Shown here: piece by piece, positions 7,150 through 15,154 of the stretch
How the letters are laid out: each line of letters begins with the position of its first letter
Position numbering within the stretch: position 1 is the first letter of the stretch
Source: Gimesia chilikensis
Lineage (GTDB): Bacteria; Planctomycetota; Planctomycetia; Planctomycetales; Planctomycetaceae
NCBI RefSeq assembly: GCF_007744075.1
Contig: NZ_CP036266.1
Span: forward strand, 6,561,248-6,625,247
Direction: 5' to 3'
DNA: 64,000 nt
Translations under genes and position numbers: made by a program
The notes under the pieces: model-generated
Told to the model about the DNA's origin: nothing
Databases searched by the model: none
What the model saw: the letters and a program-made list of their open reading frames with translations, nothing else

Positions 7150-7397
7150 ACAAGCTGTGGGGAACATTTCGCATGTGTTCTGATTGCTCCAGTGAAAGCC
7201 CGATGAAAAGCGGTGCGGATTCAGGTGTCTTTGCATCAGTGATGTCTCGTGTTCCGGTGCACGCTGAGCTGCCTCGCGCGCGAGCCAGAAGAGAAGAGCA
7301 TACGCTGCGGCGGACGTCGATCAAGGGCAGTTTCTTCAGCAGTCAGCAGGAGCACTGCCTGAAAGCACAGGGAGGTTCGGTGTGCAGTCGAATTCGT

Positions 7398-8402
7398 TCA
7401 GAACCAGAGCTGTTTGTTGGCCAGAGTGATGAAGGGCTGGCCGTTGATGAAACAGCGGATGTTCTCCAGCAGCGTTTCCAGGTGCCTTTCGGGGACATGT
7501 GTCGAAGCGGCGGCGATGTGCGGGGTGATGATGACGTTCTCCATCTGCCAGAGGGGATGGTCTGCGGGCAGGGGTTCGACTTCGAAGACATCCAGGCCGG
7601 CGCCGGCGATGTCACCTTTCTGCAGTGCGATGGTCAGGTCCTGCAGATCGACGATCGCGCCGCGGCCGATGTTGATCAGGTAGCCGGAGTTCTTCATCTG
7701 CTGGAACTGGGGCGTGCGGAACAGTTTTTCGGTCTGGGGTGTATGCGGCGCTGCGATGACGACGAAGTCGCTGATGGTGAGCAGATCTTTGAGCCGATCG
7801 AGGTCCCAGACTTCATCGACGGCGCCGGGAACCTCACGGATGAGGGGATCGACGGCGCAGACTCGCATGCCGAAGGCAGCTGCGCGGTGGCAGACTTCGG
7901 AACCAATCGAGCCGGCACCGACCACGCCCAGGGTGCAATCCGAGAGGTGCATGTGGCTGCGGTCGACTTCGCTGACCTGCCCCGGTCCGGTGACGAAGTC
8001 AGGTTTTCCCGCGGTACCGCCGATGGGCTGCCAGACCGAATGGGACTGTTGACGAATGTAGCGATGCAGGTTGCGGGCGAAGCAGAGTACGAAGCCAAGC
8101 ACATGGTCGGCGATGACATCGTAGAACAGGCCGCGCATGTTTGTGAGCTGGCAGGGGTGGTCGGCCAGTTCCGGAAAAATGTAGTGTTCCAGGCTGGCGG
8201 TGGGGGACTGCACCCATTCCAGTTTTTCAGCCGCGGCCAACAGTTCGGGAGTGATCTTGCCGAAGAAGGCGTGGGCGTCTTTGATTTCGGTGAGCGCTTC
8301 ATCCAGATTCTGCGCGTTGACGACTTGGAGTTCGTTCGAGATGCTCTCGAGGCGGGTGAGTCGTCTGGCGTCGATGGCGGGATAGATGAGAAGTTTTTTC
8401 AT
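7398..8402 (-). CDS. D-2-hydroxyacid dehydrogenase
   Basis: A 334-residue NAD-dependent dehydrogenase that interconverts a 2-ketoacid and a D-2-hydroxyacid in the cytoplasm. The NAD-binding fold carries LGVVGAGSIGSEV (GxGxxG, about 158-170). Catalytic residues are the Arg in INIGRGAIVDL, the Glu in GLDVFEVEPLP and the His in ITPHIAAAS. The order and length fit the family. The N-terminal substrate domain has the usual LEWVQSPTASLEHY segment. It lies 15 bp after the biotin ligase gene on the same strand and is probably the last gene of a STAS-birA-dehydrogenase operon. The exact substrate (glycerate, lactate or another) is not visible. Confidence 0.9.
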   Translation of the reverse strand: MKKLLIYPAIDARRLTRLESISNELQVVNAQNLDEALTEIKDAHAFFGKITPELLAAAEKLEWVQSPTASLEHYIFPELADHPCQLTNMRGLFYDVIADHVLGFVLCFARNLHRYIRQQSHSVWQPIGGTAGKPDFVTGPGQVSEVDRSHMHLSDCTLGVVGAGSIGSEVCHRAAAFGMRVCAVDPLIREVPGAVDEVWDLDRLKDLLTISDFVVIAAPHTPQTEKLFRTPQFQQMKNSGYLINIGRGAIVDLQDLTIALQKGDIAGAGLDVFEVEPLPADHPLWQMENVIITPHIAAASTHVPERHLETLLENIRCFINGQPFITLANKQLWF

Positions 8403-8417
8403 AGCGGGGGCGATTCT

Positions 8418-9218
8418 TTAAAAGTGTTCGATGGTGCCGCTGATAATGCGTTCGCGGCCGGTCTCGGTCTGCAGGATCAGATAACCTTCGTCGTCGATTT
8501 CGAGGCAGGTGCCTTCCCGGACTTCGCGTCCGGTGTTAATGCGAATGTCCCGTCCGGTGAGCAGGCAGTATTGTCGCCAGGCGGGCATGAGTTCGCTGCG
8601 GTCACCCGCGACATCATAGAGCCGGTTTTCGATGGCGTTGATGAGATCGATCAGCATGGAGGAGAGCGGATACTTCTGTCCGGTCGTTTCGTAGAGCGAG
8701 GTTCCTCGCGACTGCAGTTCGGCTTCAGCGGAGAGGAACGAGTTATTGAGATTGACGCCGACGCCGATGACCACGAGGCCGGGCTGACTGGCGGAGGTTT
8801 CGACGAGAATGCCACAGACCTTTTTGCCCGCGAGGAAGACATCGTTAGGCCACTTGAGTTGGAGCCGATGTTCGGGGGCCTGCTTCTCGAGTGTTTCACA
8901 AACGGCCAGCCCGGTTGCCAAAGCAATCAGGGGCTGCTGCTGGAGCGGGATGCCGAGCTGGTTGGCGTCGACGACGAGGGAGAATGTAAGTCCTCCTTCA
9001 GTGGACCACCAGGCATTGTTGCCTCGACCACGGCCGGCGGTTTGATTGCCGGTGAGGACGAGGGCGGGCAGGCTGGTATCGCGTGCGGCCGGGGAGGGCG
9101 TGCAGTGCGTGTTCAGGGCCCAGGAATTGGTGGAAGCGAGGCTCTCGAAATAATCGAGGTGTTCGATGAACGTTTCCGTTCGAACAGCTTTCAAATCCTC
9201 GGCAGTGAACGGCAGCAT
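8418..9218 (-). CDS. birA: Biotin--[acetyl-CoA carboxylase] ligase
   Basis: The enzyme activates biotin with ATP to biotinyl-AMP and attaches it to the biotin carboxyl carrier protein, which is needed for fatty-acid synthesis. Motifs seen are YFESLASTNSWA (substrate pocket), TGNQTAGRGRGNNAWWS (the GRGRxxRxW-like biotin loop with N-A-W), LKWPNDVFLAGKKVCGILVE (catalytic Lys region) and VVIGVGVNLN. The C-terminal cap domain follows. There is no N-terminal DNA-binding helix-turn-helix, so this is the short, non-repressor class. I chose the ATG at 9218; a TTG at 9251, next to the STAS stop codon, is also possible and would add 11 residues. Confidence 0.9.
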   Translation of the reverse strand: MLPFTAEDLKAVRTETFIEHLDYFESLASTNSWALNTHCTPSPAARDTSLPALVLTGNQTAGRGRGNNAWWSTEGGLTFSLVVDANQLGIPLQQQPLIALATGLAVCETLEKQAPEHRLQLKWPNDVFLAGKKVCGILVETSASQPGLVVIGVGVNLNNSFLSAEAELQSRGTSLYETTGQKYPLSSMLIDLINAIENRLYDVAGDRSELMPAWRQYCLLTGRDIRINTGREVREGTCLEIDDEGYLILQTETGRERIISGTIEHF

Positions 9219-9251
9219 TCCCAACTCATTTCCAGACAAGAAATCGAACAA

Positions 9252-9644
9252 TTACTCAGAGGGAGTGACAGCGGCGATCGCTTCGTCCCGGGTATCGAAC
9301 AGCGGCCAGAGGCTGCCGATTTTGATGCACTTGAGAATATTCTGCATGTTCTCGCAGGCGTTACAGAAGACGGCCTGACCGCCTGTCTGCCGGGCCCGTT
9401 GCAGGAGGCGAATCAGCGAGCCGATGATAATCGAATCGAGATAGTCGACGCGGGAGAGGTCAATGATGACATTTTTGATCTCAGGGGCGTCAAAGAGCCT
9501 GAGTACCTTGTTGGCTTCGACCTGAACGTTGCTGTACTGGAACTGCAGGGTCGATCCGAGGGGGGTGACCACCAGATTGGGACCTGCCTGTTCCACTTCG
9601 AAGATTTCCAGATTTTCTACCATCGGCGGGTTTCCGTTGTGCAT
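9252..9644 (-). CDS. STAS domain protein (anti-sigma factor antagonist-like)
   Basis: A single STAS domain of about 130 residues: LEIFEVEQAGPNLVVTPLGS, then VIIDLSRVDYLDSIIIGSLIRLLQRARQ with the conserved D-S at the phosphorylation site, then QAVFCNACENMQNILKCIKI. STAS proteins of this kind bind anti-sigma kinases and are switched by serine phosphorylation. No RsbW-type kinase lies next to it. Starts at 9698 (TTG), 9644 (ATG) and 9623 (ATG) are possible; I chose 9644, since the earlier residues do not look like part of the domain. The stop codon touches the next gene, so co-transcription with birA is likely. Confidence 0.85.
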   Translation of the reverse strand: MHNGNPPMVENLEIFEVEQAGPNLVVTPLGSTLQFQYSNVQVEANKVLRLFDAPEIKNVIIDLSRVDYLDSIIIGSLIRLLQRARQTGGQAVFCNACENMQNILKCIKIGSLWPLFDTRDEAIAAVTPSE

Positions 9645-9698
9645 TGTTTTCAGGAGATCCTGAAGGGGACAATATGAATCAGAAATGAAAATGATCAA

Positions 9699-10153
9699 TA
9701 AAGAAAGCGCTTATCTCACTTTCATACCCATTTCCGGAGCGGAATTCAAATCTACACTGATTTTCATCTGTTGTGATTGAGGAGTTGTGTCGTAGTCAAT
9801 GCTGATGATTGTTCACCTGAATTCCGATGCTGTGGCCCGGTCACGACTTAGGAACGATCTTCCGCCGGGGTGCGAATTGGGGCGTTAATTTGAGTTGCCT
9901 AATTTGAAAAACCTTAACTAAAATACATAAACGTTAACCCGAAAGGGTCGTTGTCCCACCCCCAGAAGTGAGAGAACTTACAAGCGTCTTGATTCGGATA
10001 GCCGGATCGAACGGTATGACCGGCCTAAGTTGAAGGTTTCATAAACCTGCGGAATTTTGCCAGAACTGTGCCGATATACTAATCCAAATGACCGTAAAAG
10101 TTCTCTGAACAAGATTTTAGATCACGCGACCTCAAGCAGCCTGTTGAAACTCT
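9699..10153. other. Divergent intergenic region, 455 bp
   Basis: This A+T-rich region lies between the STAS and DUF2062 starts. I see no strong -35/-10 pair and no RNA gene. Small inverted repeats (CCC-GAAA-GGG near 9948) are present but unremarkable. Confidence 0.5.
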
Positions 10154-10744
10154 ATGTCATCTGCCAAACCAGCCTGGACCCTGAACCCGCGAGTGCTCTT
10201 GCGCTCGATCCTCATGCTGGATGACAGTGCCCACTCGATTGCCCTGGGAACCGCGATCGGGATGTTTATCGCGTTGACGCCGACGGTGGGCATTCAGATG
10301 CTGCTGGTGGTCTGTGTCGCATTTCTGACGCGTCCGCTGTTCCGGTTCAACCAGGTCGCGTCGCTGATTACCGTCTACATTTCGAATCCGCTGACCATCG
10401 TGCCGATCTACTGGTTTGATTATAAGGTGGGTACGTTGTTCGTAGGCGGTTCGCTGACGCAGAAGGACTTTGCCCGGATCCTGGAGTTCGAGGGATTCAG
10501 CGGCTGGTGGGAAACGGTGAAGCAGCTGCTGCTGGAAGTCGGGTCGCCGTTGATTATCGGCTCACTGGTGGTCGGCACGTTCTTCGGCCTGATAACCTAC
10601 CCCATTATGCTGCGACTGCTGAAACACCTGCGTCGTTCCAAATCGACTGATGGCCCGGAAGACTCTGCCGAACAGAGTGTGCGTCCCGCCCAGCCGATCG
10701 ACTCGGAACAGAGCATGAAATCTGTGCATCTGCATTCCAGTTAG
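10154..10744 (+). CDS. DUF2062 membrane protein
   Basis: A 196-residue inner-membrane protein. The DUF2062 signature is clear: SPHSIALG-type start (DDSAHSIALGTAIGMFIALT), PTVGIQMLLVVCVAFL, FNQVASLITVYISNP and LTIVPIYWFDYKVG. There are three to four membrane helices, at about 35-60, 70-95 and 135-165, then a charged Ser/Gln-rich cytoplasmic tail. Members are often found near glycosyltransferases or on their own, and the molecular role is unknown. The PfkB kinase gene follows 84 bp downstream on the same strand. Confidence 0.88.
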   Translation: MSSAKPAWTLNPRVLLRSILMLDDSAHSIALGTAIGMFIALTPTVGIQMLLVVCVAFLTRPLFRFNQVASLITVYISNPLTIVPIYWFDYKVGTLFVGGSLTQKDFARILEFEGFSGWWETVKQLLLEVGSPLIIGSLVVGTFFGLITYPIMLRLLKHLRRSKSTDGPEDSAEQSVRPAQPIDSEQSMKSVHLHSS

Positions 10745-10828
10745 GTGTTGATCTCCTGATCCCCTTCCGCATAATAAGCAACACATCCTGATTTCACAGA
10801 TTTCGAAGCGCTTTAGAAGGACATCCTC

Positions 10829-11791
10829 ATGTCGTCTCCCAGGTATGACTGTTTGTGTGCGGGGATCATCGTCGCCGACCATGTATGCAAGGCCATCGAC
10901 CATATGCCCCGTCCGGGCGAGCTGGTGCTGACGGACGAAATGAGTCTGACGATTGGCGGCTGTGCATCGAACGTCGCCGCGGACCTGGCGCGACTGGATC
11001 GCCGGGCTGCGATCGCCGGGATTGTGGGGCAGGACGTTTTCGGACAGTACGTGGAAGAGAGCCTGGCTGCTTCGGGTGTGCACTGCGAATACATCATGAA
11101 GTCGGATACGCTGCCGACCAGCGGTTCATTCGTAATTAATGTGCAGGGTGAGGATCGCCGGTTTATTCATTCGGTTGCTGCGAACTCTCTGTTTACCGGC
11201 GAGACAGTCACGGAGGAGCAGATTCGCTCCTGTCGCATTCTGTACCTGGGAGGTTACTGTCTGTCGGAAGAGCTCTCGCCGGAGAATGTCGCCCGCATGT
11301 TCGAGGTGGCCCGGGAAGCGGGAGTGATTACGGTGCTGGATGTGGTGACGCCAAAGGCTGCAGATTACTGGTCAATGTTGAAGCCGGTTCTGCCGTTAAG
11401 CGATTATTTCCTCCCTAATAATGATGAGGGGGAACTGATCACAGGAGAGACAGACCCGCTGAAACAGGCCGAGGCGTTCCGGGAAGCGGGAGCGAACTCG
11501 GTGATCATCACCTGTGGCGGCCAGGGGAGTCTGCTGCTGGATGCCGAGCGTTCACTGCGGTCAGAGATTTATCCGGTCGACCTGGTGGATGGGACAGGGA
11601 GCGGAGACGCGTTTGTCGCCGGTTTCATTCACGGGCTTCTGGAAGAGGCGAGCCCGGAAGACTGTCTGCGTTATGGATCGGCGCTGGGGCACAGCTGTGT
11701 GCGTGCCACCGGCGCGACCGCGGGCATCTTCACACGCAGCGAGCTGAACCAGTTCGTGTCGGCGCATGAACTGCGTGTAGAAACCCTGTAA
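10829..11791 (+). CDS. PfkB family carbohydrate kinase
   Basis: A 320-residue ribokinase-fold sugar or nucleoside kinase. It has the N-terminal substrate motif IGGCASNVAADLARLDRRAA (ribokinase signature 1, GG-x2-N-x-A), the ATP-site NSVIITCGGQGSLLL and the catalytic signature VDGTGSGDAFVAGFIHGLL (DTxGAGD type, with S in place of A). The Asp of G-S-G-D is the base. The start at 10829 follows AGAAGGACATCCTC. The sugar is not visible from sequence. It is convergent to the SGNH hydrolase gene, 31 bp away. Confidence 0.9.
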   Translation: MSSPRYDCLCAGIIVADHVCKAIDHMPRPGELVLTDEMSLTIGGCASNVAADLARLDRRAAIAGIVGQDVFGQYVEESLAASGVHCEYIMKSDTLPTSGSFVINVQGEDRRFIHSVAANSLFTGETVTEEQIRSCRILYLGGYCLSEELSPENVARMFEVAREAGVITVLDVVTPKAADYWSMLKPVLPLSDYFLPNNDEGELITGETDPLKQAEAFREAGANSVIITCGGQGSLLLDAERSLRSEIYPVDLVDGTGSGDAFVAGFIHGLLEEASPEDCLRYGSALGHSCVRATGATAGIFTRSELNQFVSAHELRVETL

Positions 11792-11822
11792 TCAATTCAA
11801 CTTAGCAAGATCGGAAATGTGA

Positions 11823-12512
11823 TCAATTCTGGGGGATATAGGGTTCGACCGCTTTCTTCCAGATCAGGTAGCCTGCGTGTTCCATGTGCAGGCCATCCTT
11901 TTTGAAGAGCTCGGGACGGGGTTTGCCGTCTTCGCCCAGCATTGGATCCCAGACATCGGCGAACGCCAGATAGTCGTGTTTTTCACACTGTTTTTTAATC
12001 AGCTTGTTGGCTTCCTGCATGGTGCCGGCCAGTTTCCAGCGACTGAGACTGGGTTTGACGGCGATGAAGACAATCCGGGTCTCGGGCAGGGCTTTATGGA
12101 CGACGGAGACGAACTGTTTGAAGTCGCCAGCGACCTCTTTCGCGGTGCGACCGCGGGCGATGTCGTTATCACCGGCGTAGAGGAAGATGACTTTGGGCTT
12201 GTGTTTGAGAATGATCCGATCGGCGAAGTGGGTGGAGTCAACGATTTCAGATCCGCCAAAGCCTCGATTGATGACAGGAAGTTCAGGGAAGTATTTCTTC
12301 AGATCCCACATGCGGATGCTGGAAGAACCGACAAACAGGATACCGTCTTCCTGAATGCCTTGATCTTTGTCCTGTTTCTCAAATTGGACGATGGACTTTT
12401 CCCAGCGGTCGAAATTGTGAGCAGGCTGATCTGCAGCCCGGGCGACGGCGTAAAACGCCAGCATTGAGCAGAGGGAGAGAATGAGTGTCCGGGTTCCAAG
12501 TTTGATGTTCAT
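11823..12512 (-). CDS. Secreted SGNH/GDSL hydrolase
   Basis: A 229-residue exported esterase of the SGNH fold. A signal peptide of about 26 residues ends at ARAA. The four blocks are all present: FVGSSSIRMW (block I, nucleophile Ser), NRGFGGSEI (block II Gly), LYAGDNDIARG (block III Asn) and DGLHMEHAGY (block V, D-x-x-H). All catalytic residues are intact. In planctomycetes such proteins often remove acetyl groups from polysaccharides; the substrate here is unknown. It lies 78 bp downstream of folP on the same strand. Confidence 0.9.
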   Translation of the reverse strand: MNIKLGTRTLILSLCSMLAFYAVARAADQPAHNFDRWEKSIVQFEKQDKDQGIQEDGILFVGSSSIRMWDLKKYFPELPVINRGFGGSEIVDSTHFADRIILKHKPKVIFLYAGDNDIARGRTAKEVAGDFKQFVSVVHKALPETRIVFIAVKPSLSRWKLAGTMQEANKLIKKQCEKHDYLAFADVWDPMLGEDGKPRPELFKKDGLHMEHAGYLIWKKAVEPYIPQN

Positions 12513-12590
12513 GCTGTGTATTTCCTTGATGTAGGGCTGCCTGAGGAGCCGTATTAGTTAGATAGAGAGTCGAGTATCAGTATCTGGTAA

Positions 12591-13478
12591 TCAGGTGACG
12601 CGGCTGGTGACTGCTTTCCAGGCCCAGATTGCATCGCGGTTGGCTTCGACGTCGTGCAGGCGAATGATTTCGACAGCCTGACTGGCCAGGGCGATAGAAA
12701 CGCCGACCGTACCTGCCAGACGTTCTTCCACATCGCGGCCCAGCAGCTTCGACAGGAAGCGTTTGCGGGAATGACCGATGAGTATCGGATAGCCCAGATC
12801 CTGGAATTCGCGGATGTGGGAGAGAATCTGCAGGTTGTGTTCGGCTGTTTTCCCGAATCCGATGCCCGGGTCGAGGACGATTCTGCCGGGTTCGATTCCC
12901 GCCGAGAGCAGTTCCTGTAAGCGTTCCTGGAACCAGTTTTTCAGATCGACGATGACATCGTCATAGGTCGGGTTGTCCTGCATGGTCTGGGGAGTTCCCT
13001 GGATGTGCATGCAGATCACTCCCGCGCCGGTCTGGGCAGCCAGGGGGATCATCTCCGGATCAAAGGTGAGCCCGGAGATATCGTTGATGATCGCAGCGCC
13101 GGCTGCGAGCGACTGACGGGCGACTTCCGCTTTGGTGGTGTCGATGGAAATCGGGACGTCGGTCTGGTTCGCGAGCTGTTCAACGACAGGCACCACGCGG
13201 CGGAGTTCTTCTTCCAGGGGAACGGGATCAGAGCCGGGACGGGTCGATTCGCCACCAATGTCTAAAATATCCGCGCCTTGTTCAATGAGACGTAAGCCCT
13301 TCTTGACGGCTGCGTCCCGATCCGTAACCTCTCCTCCATCCGAAAAACTGTCGGGGGTCACGTTGAGAATGCCCATTAACAATGGTCGCTCAGCGAATGA
13401 AATGGTGCGGGACCCACAGTACCACAGCCGTGGTTGATCTGATGGTGAGGACGAAGATTCTGAGGCAGATGACGGCAC
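12591..13478 (-). CDS. folP: Dihydropteroate synthase
   Basis: The enzyme joins p-aminobenzoate to 6-hydroxymethyl-dihydropterin diphosphate in folate synthesis. It has 295 residues and all family signatures: LLMGILNVTPDSFSDGG, GADILDIGGESTRPGSDPV, the PISIDTTKAEVA strand, IINDISG, RIVLDPGIGFGKT and LIGHSRKRFLSKLLG. The first 25 residues are a Ser/Pro-rich extension that is not part of the TIM barrel; a later start is possible but no better ATG is present before the domain. This is the sulfonamide target. Confidence 0.95.
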   Translation of the reverse strand: MPSSASESSSSPSDQPRLWYCGSRTISFAERPLLMGILNVTPDSFSDGGEVTDRDAAVKKGLRLIEQGADILDIGGESTRPGSDPVPLEEELRRVVPVVEQLANQTDVPISIDTTKAEVARQSLAAGAAIINDISGLTFDPEMIPLAAQTGAGVICMHIQGTPQTMQDNPTYDDVIVDLKNWFQERLQELLSAGIEPGRIVLDPGIGFGKTAEHNLQILSHIREFQDLGYPILIGHSRKRFLSKLLGRDVEERLAGTVGVSIALASQAVEIIRLHDVEANRDAIWAWKAVTSRVT

Positions 13479-13806
13479 TGAACAATCCGTGAATTCTGAA
13501 GAAGTTTATTTGAAGCAGCTCAGGGAGCCAGTTCTGGTTTTACTTTGACTGCGAGAGGGTTGCAAGCAAATAAACCTAAAGAGTCAATGAGCGCAACAGA
13601 GCGAATTTTTTGCGCAGCTTTCCCAAATATCTGCAGGAATTCAGCTGGTCGCTTTATTTTTGACCTAGGATAGAGTGAGAGCCGACAGGTCTGGTCGGAT
13701 TTACCGTGTTCAAACACGTGAAAACCAGTTCTAAAACTGTTAAAATGCGAGACTTGAGGGAATAAAGGATTTTTAGAGAAACTTTATTTTTCGTGTTCGC
13801 TTTACT
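13479..13806. other. Intergenic stretch upstream of the CCKP gene
   Basis: No gene or RNA was recognised in 13479-13806. It is A+T rich and lies between the divergent folP start and the CCKP promoter. Confidence 0.5.
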
Positions 13807-13834
13807 TTGACATCGTAATTCGTTCTGGTATTGT
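13807..13834 (+). promoter_or_regulatory. Extended -10 promoter for the CCKP-repeat gene
   Basis: TTGACA (13807-13812), a 16-bp spacer and the extended -10 TGGTATTGT (13826-13834). The -35 is a consensus match. The start site would be near 13841, giving a leader of about 150 nt before the ATG at 13994. Confidence 0.55.
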
Positions 13835-13877
13835 AATCAACGTATTTGCCGTAACCGGCAAATCTTACCAAACCAGA

Positions 13878-13970
13878 AAAACAGACCTGTTTTCCCTAGG
13901 TGCGTAGACTTAGGGACATCGCTGGGGGATGAAGGTAGTGACTTATCTTCCGGCGAAGTGGAACCACTTT
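13878..13970 (+). promoter_or_regulatory. Structured 5' leader of the CCKP gene
   Basis: Three hairpins can be drawn in the leader: AAAACA-gacc-TGTTTT (13878-13893), CCCTA-N12-TAGGG (13894-13915) and GAAGTG-gaac-CACTTTC (13955-13970). None is followed by a T-run, so this is not a simple attenuator. It matches no riboswitch class I know. It could stabilise the mRNA or bind a regulator. Confidence 0.4.
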
Positions 13971-13993
13971 CTTAAGAATCTGAGGAGTACACC

Positions 13994-14440
13994 ATGATTC
14001 GAAAAGCTGTCACACTTTCTTTGATCGCTGCAATGACCCTGTTCGTTGCAACCTTCAGCGTATCAGATGCAGAAGCATTTGGTTTCCGTAACCGTTGCTG
14101 CAAACCAGAGCGCGTAAAATGCTGCAAGCCCGTTCGTGAACGTTGCTGCAAGCCCAAACGCGTTCGCTGCTGCAAGCCAGAACGCGTTCGTTGCTGCAAA
14201 CCAGCACGTGTACGTTGCTGCAAGCCAGTTCGCACCACCTGCTGCAAGCCAGCACCAGTTTGCACACCCGCACCAACCTGCTGTGCACCAGCTCCTAAAT
14301 GCTGTGCACCAGCTCCCAAGTGCGCTTCTCCCTGCAACAGCTGTGAAGGAGCTGCTCCAGCTCACTCAGCTCCCAAGAAAGTAGAAGAAGCACCAGCTCC
14401 TCCAAAGAAAGCTCCCGCTCCTGCTCCTAAAAAAGCATAA
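13994..14440 (+). CDS. Secreted cysteine-rich CCKP-repeat protein
   Basis: A 148-residue exported protein. A signal peptide (MIRKAVTLSLIAAMTLFVA, cleavage near DAEA) leads into seven tandem units of about 8 residues, pattern C-C-K-P-x-R-V-(R/K), from residue 35 to 91. Three C-C/C-A-P-A-P units follow, then a Cys pair (SPCNSC) and an Ala/Pro/Lys tail (APAPPKKAPAPAPKK). It holds more than twenty Cys, almost all as C-C pairs, and many Arg/Lys. I know no named family. A disulfide-linked or metal-binding envelope protein is the most natural reading. It has a strong Shine-Dalgarno (GAGGAG), its own promoter and terminator, and so stands as a single, probably well-expressed gene. Confidence 0.85.
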   Translation: MIRKAVTLSLIAAMTLFVATFSVSDAEAFGFRNRCCKPERVKCCKPVRERCCKPKRVRCCKPERVRCCKPARVRCCKPVRTTCCKPAPVCTPAPTCCAPAPKCCAPAPKCASPCNSCEGAAPAHSAPKKVEEAPAPPKKAPAPAPKKA

Positions 14441-14510
14441 TGAGCTAGAGTCTTCTCTGACTGCTGACATGATTTAAGATTGTCACAGCCAGGAGCAACG
14501 ACGAAATCTA

Positions 14511-14545
14511 CGGCCCCATTGTCTTGCACAATTGGGGCCGTTTTT
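14511..14545 (+). terminator. Intrinsic terminator of the CCKP gene
   Basis: CGGCCCCATTGT (14511-14522), loop CTTGC, ACAATTGGGGCCG (14528-14540) with one bulged T, then five Ts (14541-14545). Confidence 0.85.
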
Positions 14546-14585
14546 CGTTCCAGCGGGGGAGAGAATTACAGTCCGTGGCAGCCTC

Positions 14586-14954
14586 TCAGGCGGAGCGGGC
14601 CAGTTCCTGCTCTTCAGGAGGAGCGTCTTCCTCAGTCGCCTGCAATTGTGCCTGCAGGTCTTGCAGCTGCTCTTCCAGACGGGGCAGCATATTCTCACCA
14701 GTACGGGTGACTTTATAAAAAACCCCGGAATCGCGTCCAGAAAGCTGAAATTTCAGCAGGTCGAACGCGATCAGTTTTCCATGAATGCGGGGGAGGCGTT
14801 CGGTAACGACGCCGTCAACTTCATTTTGACGTACGATCCAGCCATCAAATTCAGGATCCCGCTCTTTGGTCTCACGTCGCAGGACGCTGTAATGTTTGAG
14901 CACGAGACTCCATTCGGGATTTTCCAGCATCTGTTCGAGTTCGAAATCTATCAT
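14586..14954 (-). CDS. Hypothetical protein, possible winged-helix fold
   Basis: A 122-residue soluble protein that I do not recognise. It begins MIDFELEQMLENPEWSLVL. The middle DGVVTERLPRIHGKLIAFDLL followed by KFQLSGRDSGVFYKVTRTGE looks like a helix followed by a two-strand wing, as in small winged-helix proteins. The tail (about 90-122) is a Gln/Glu/Leu coiled-coil segment (LPRLEEQLQDLQAQLQ). No signal peptide or membrane helix. I prefer this strand to the overlapping frame on the other strand, which starts inside the CCKP terminator. Confidence 0.65.
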   Translation of the reverse strand: MIDFELEQMLENPEWSLVLKHYSVLRRETKERDPEFDGWIVRQNEVDGVVTERLPRIHGKLIAFDLLKFQLSGRDSGVFYKVTRTGENMLPRLEEQLQDLQAQLQATEEDAPPEEQELARSA

Positions 14955-15154
14955 GTTGAACTTATCGACTGGGCCGAATAATCACTGTCAATGATTTTCT
15001 GGAGTCGACACGACCGACATAACAGGACCACTGTCTGCCCTATTCAGCAGGAAAATCCGGAAATTTCCCTCAAGACCTCGACTCTCTTATCGCGAAAGAA
15101 CGGAGCGGATCTTCTGCAGCACCACACTTGTACAAGTCAGTTTCTGCAGGAGAG

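Larger units (their letters stand above)
6363..7397. other. About 1 kb without a credible gene
   Basis: Together with copy E this makes roughly 1.3 kb (6089-7397) without a reading frame that shows a domain, a good ribosome site or sensible composition on either strand. What can be seen is a perfect 9-bp hairpin CACAGTTGG-acaag-CCAACTGTG (6482-6504) and the 21-22 bp tandem repeat at 7064-7149. Frames that cross this stretch are rich in Cys, Arg, Ser and Trp and read through the repeats. Confidence 0.6.

Noticed and set aside
6456-7324. Two frames, 6456-6764 plus and 6890-7324 minus
   Set aside because: Cys/Trp/Arg-rich, no homology pattern, and the second crosses the tandem repeat; both look non-coding.
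6912-9677. A 921-codon open frame on the plus strand
   Set aside because: It lies antisense to three clear genes (D-2-hydroxyacid dehydrogenase, birA, STAS) and shows no domain, so it is a by-product of their codon bias.
14532-14981. 149-codon plus-strand frame overlapping the 14586-14954 gene
   Set aside because: It begins inside the CCKP terminator and has no domain. The minus-strand frame reads better.
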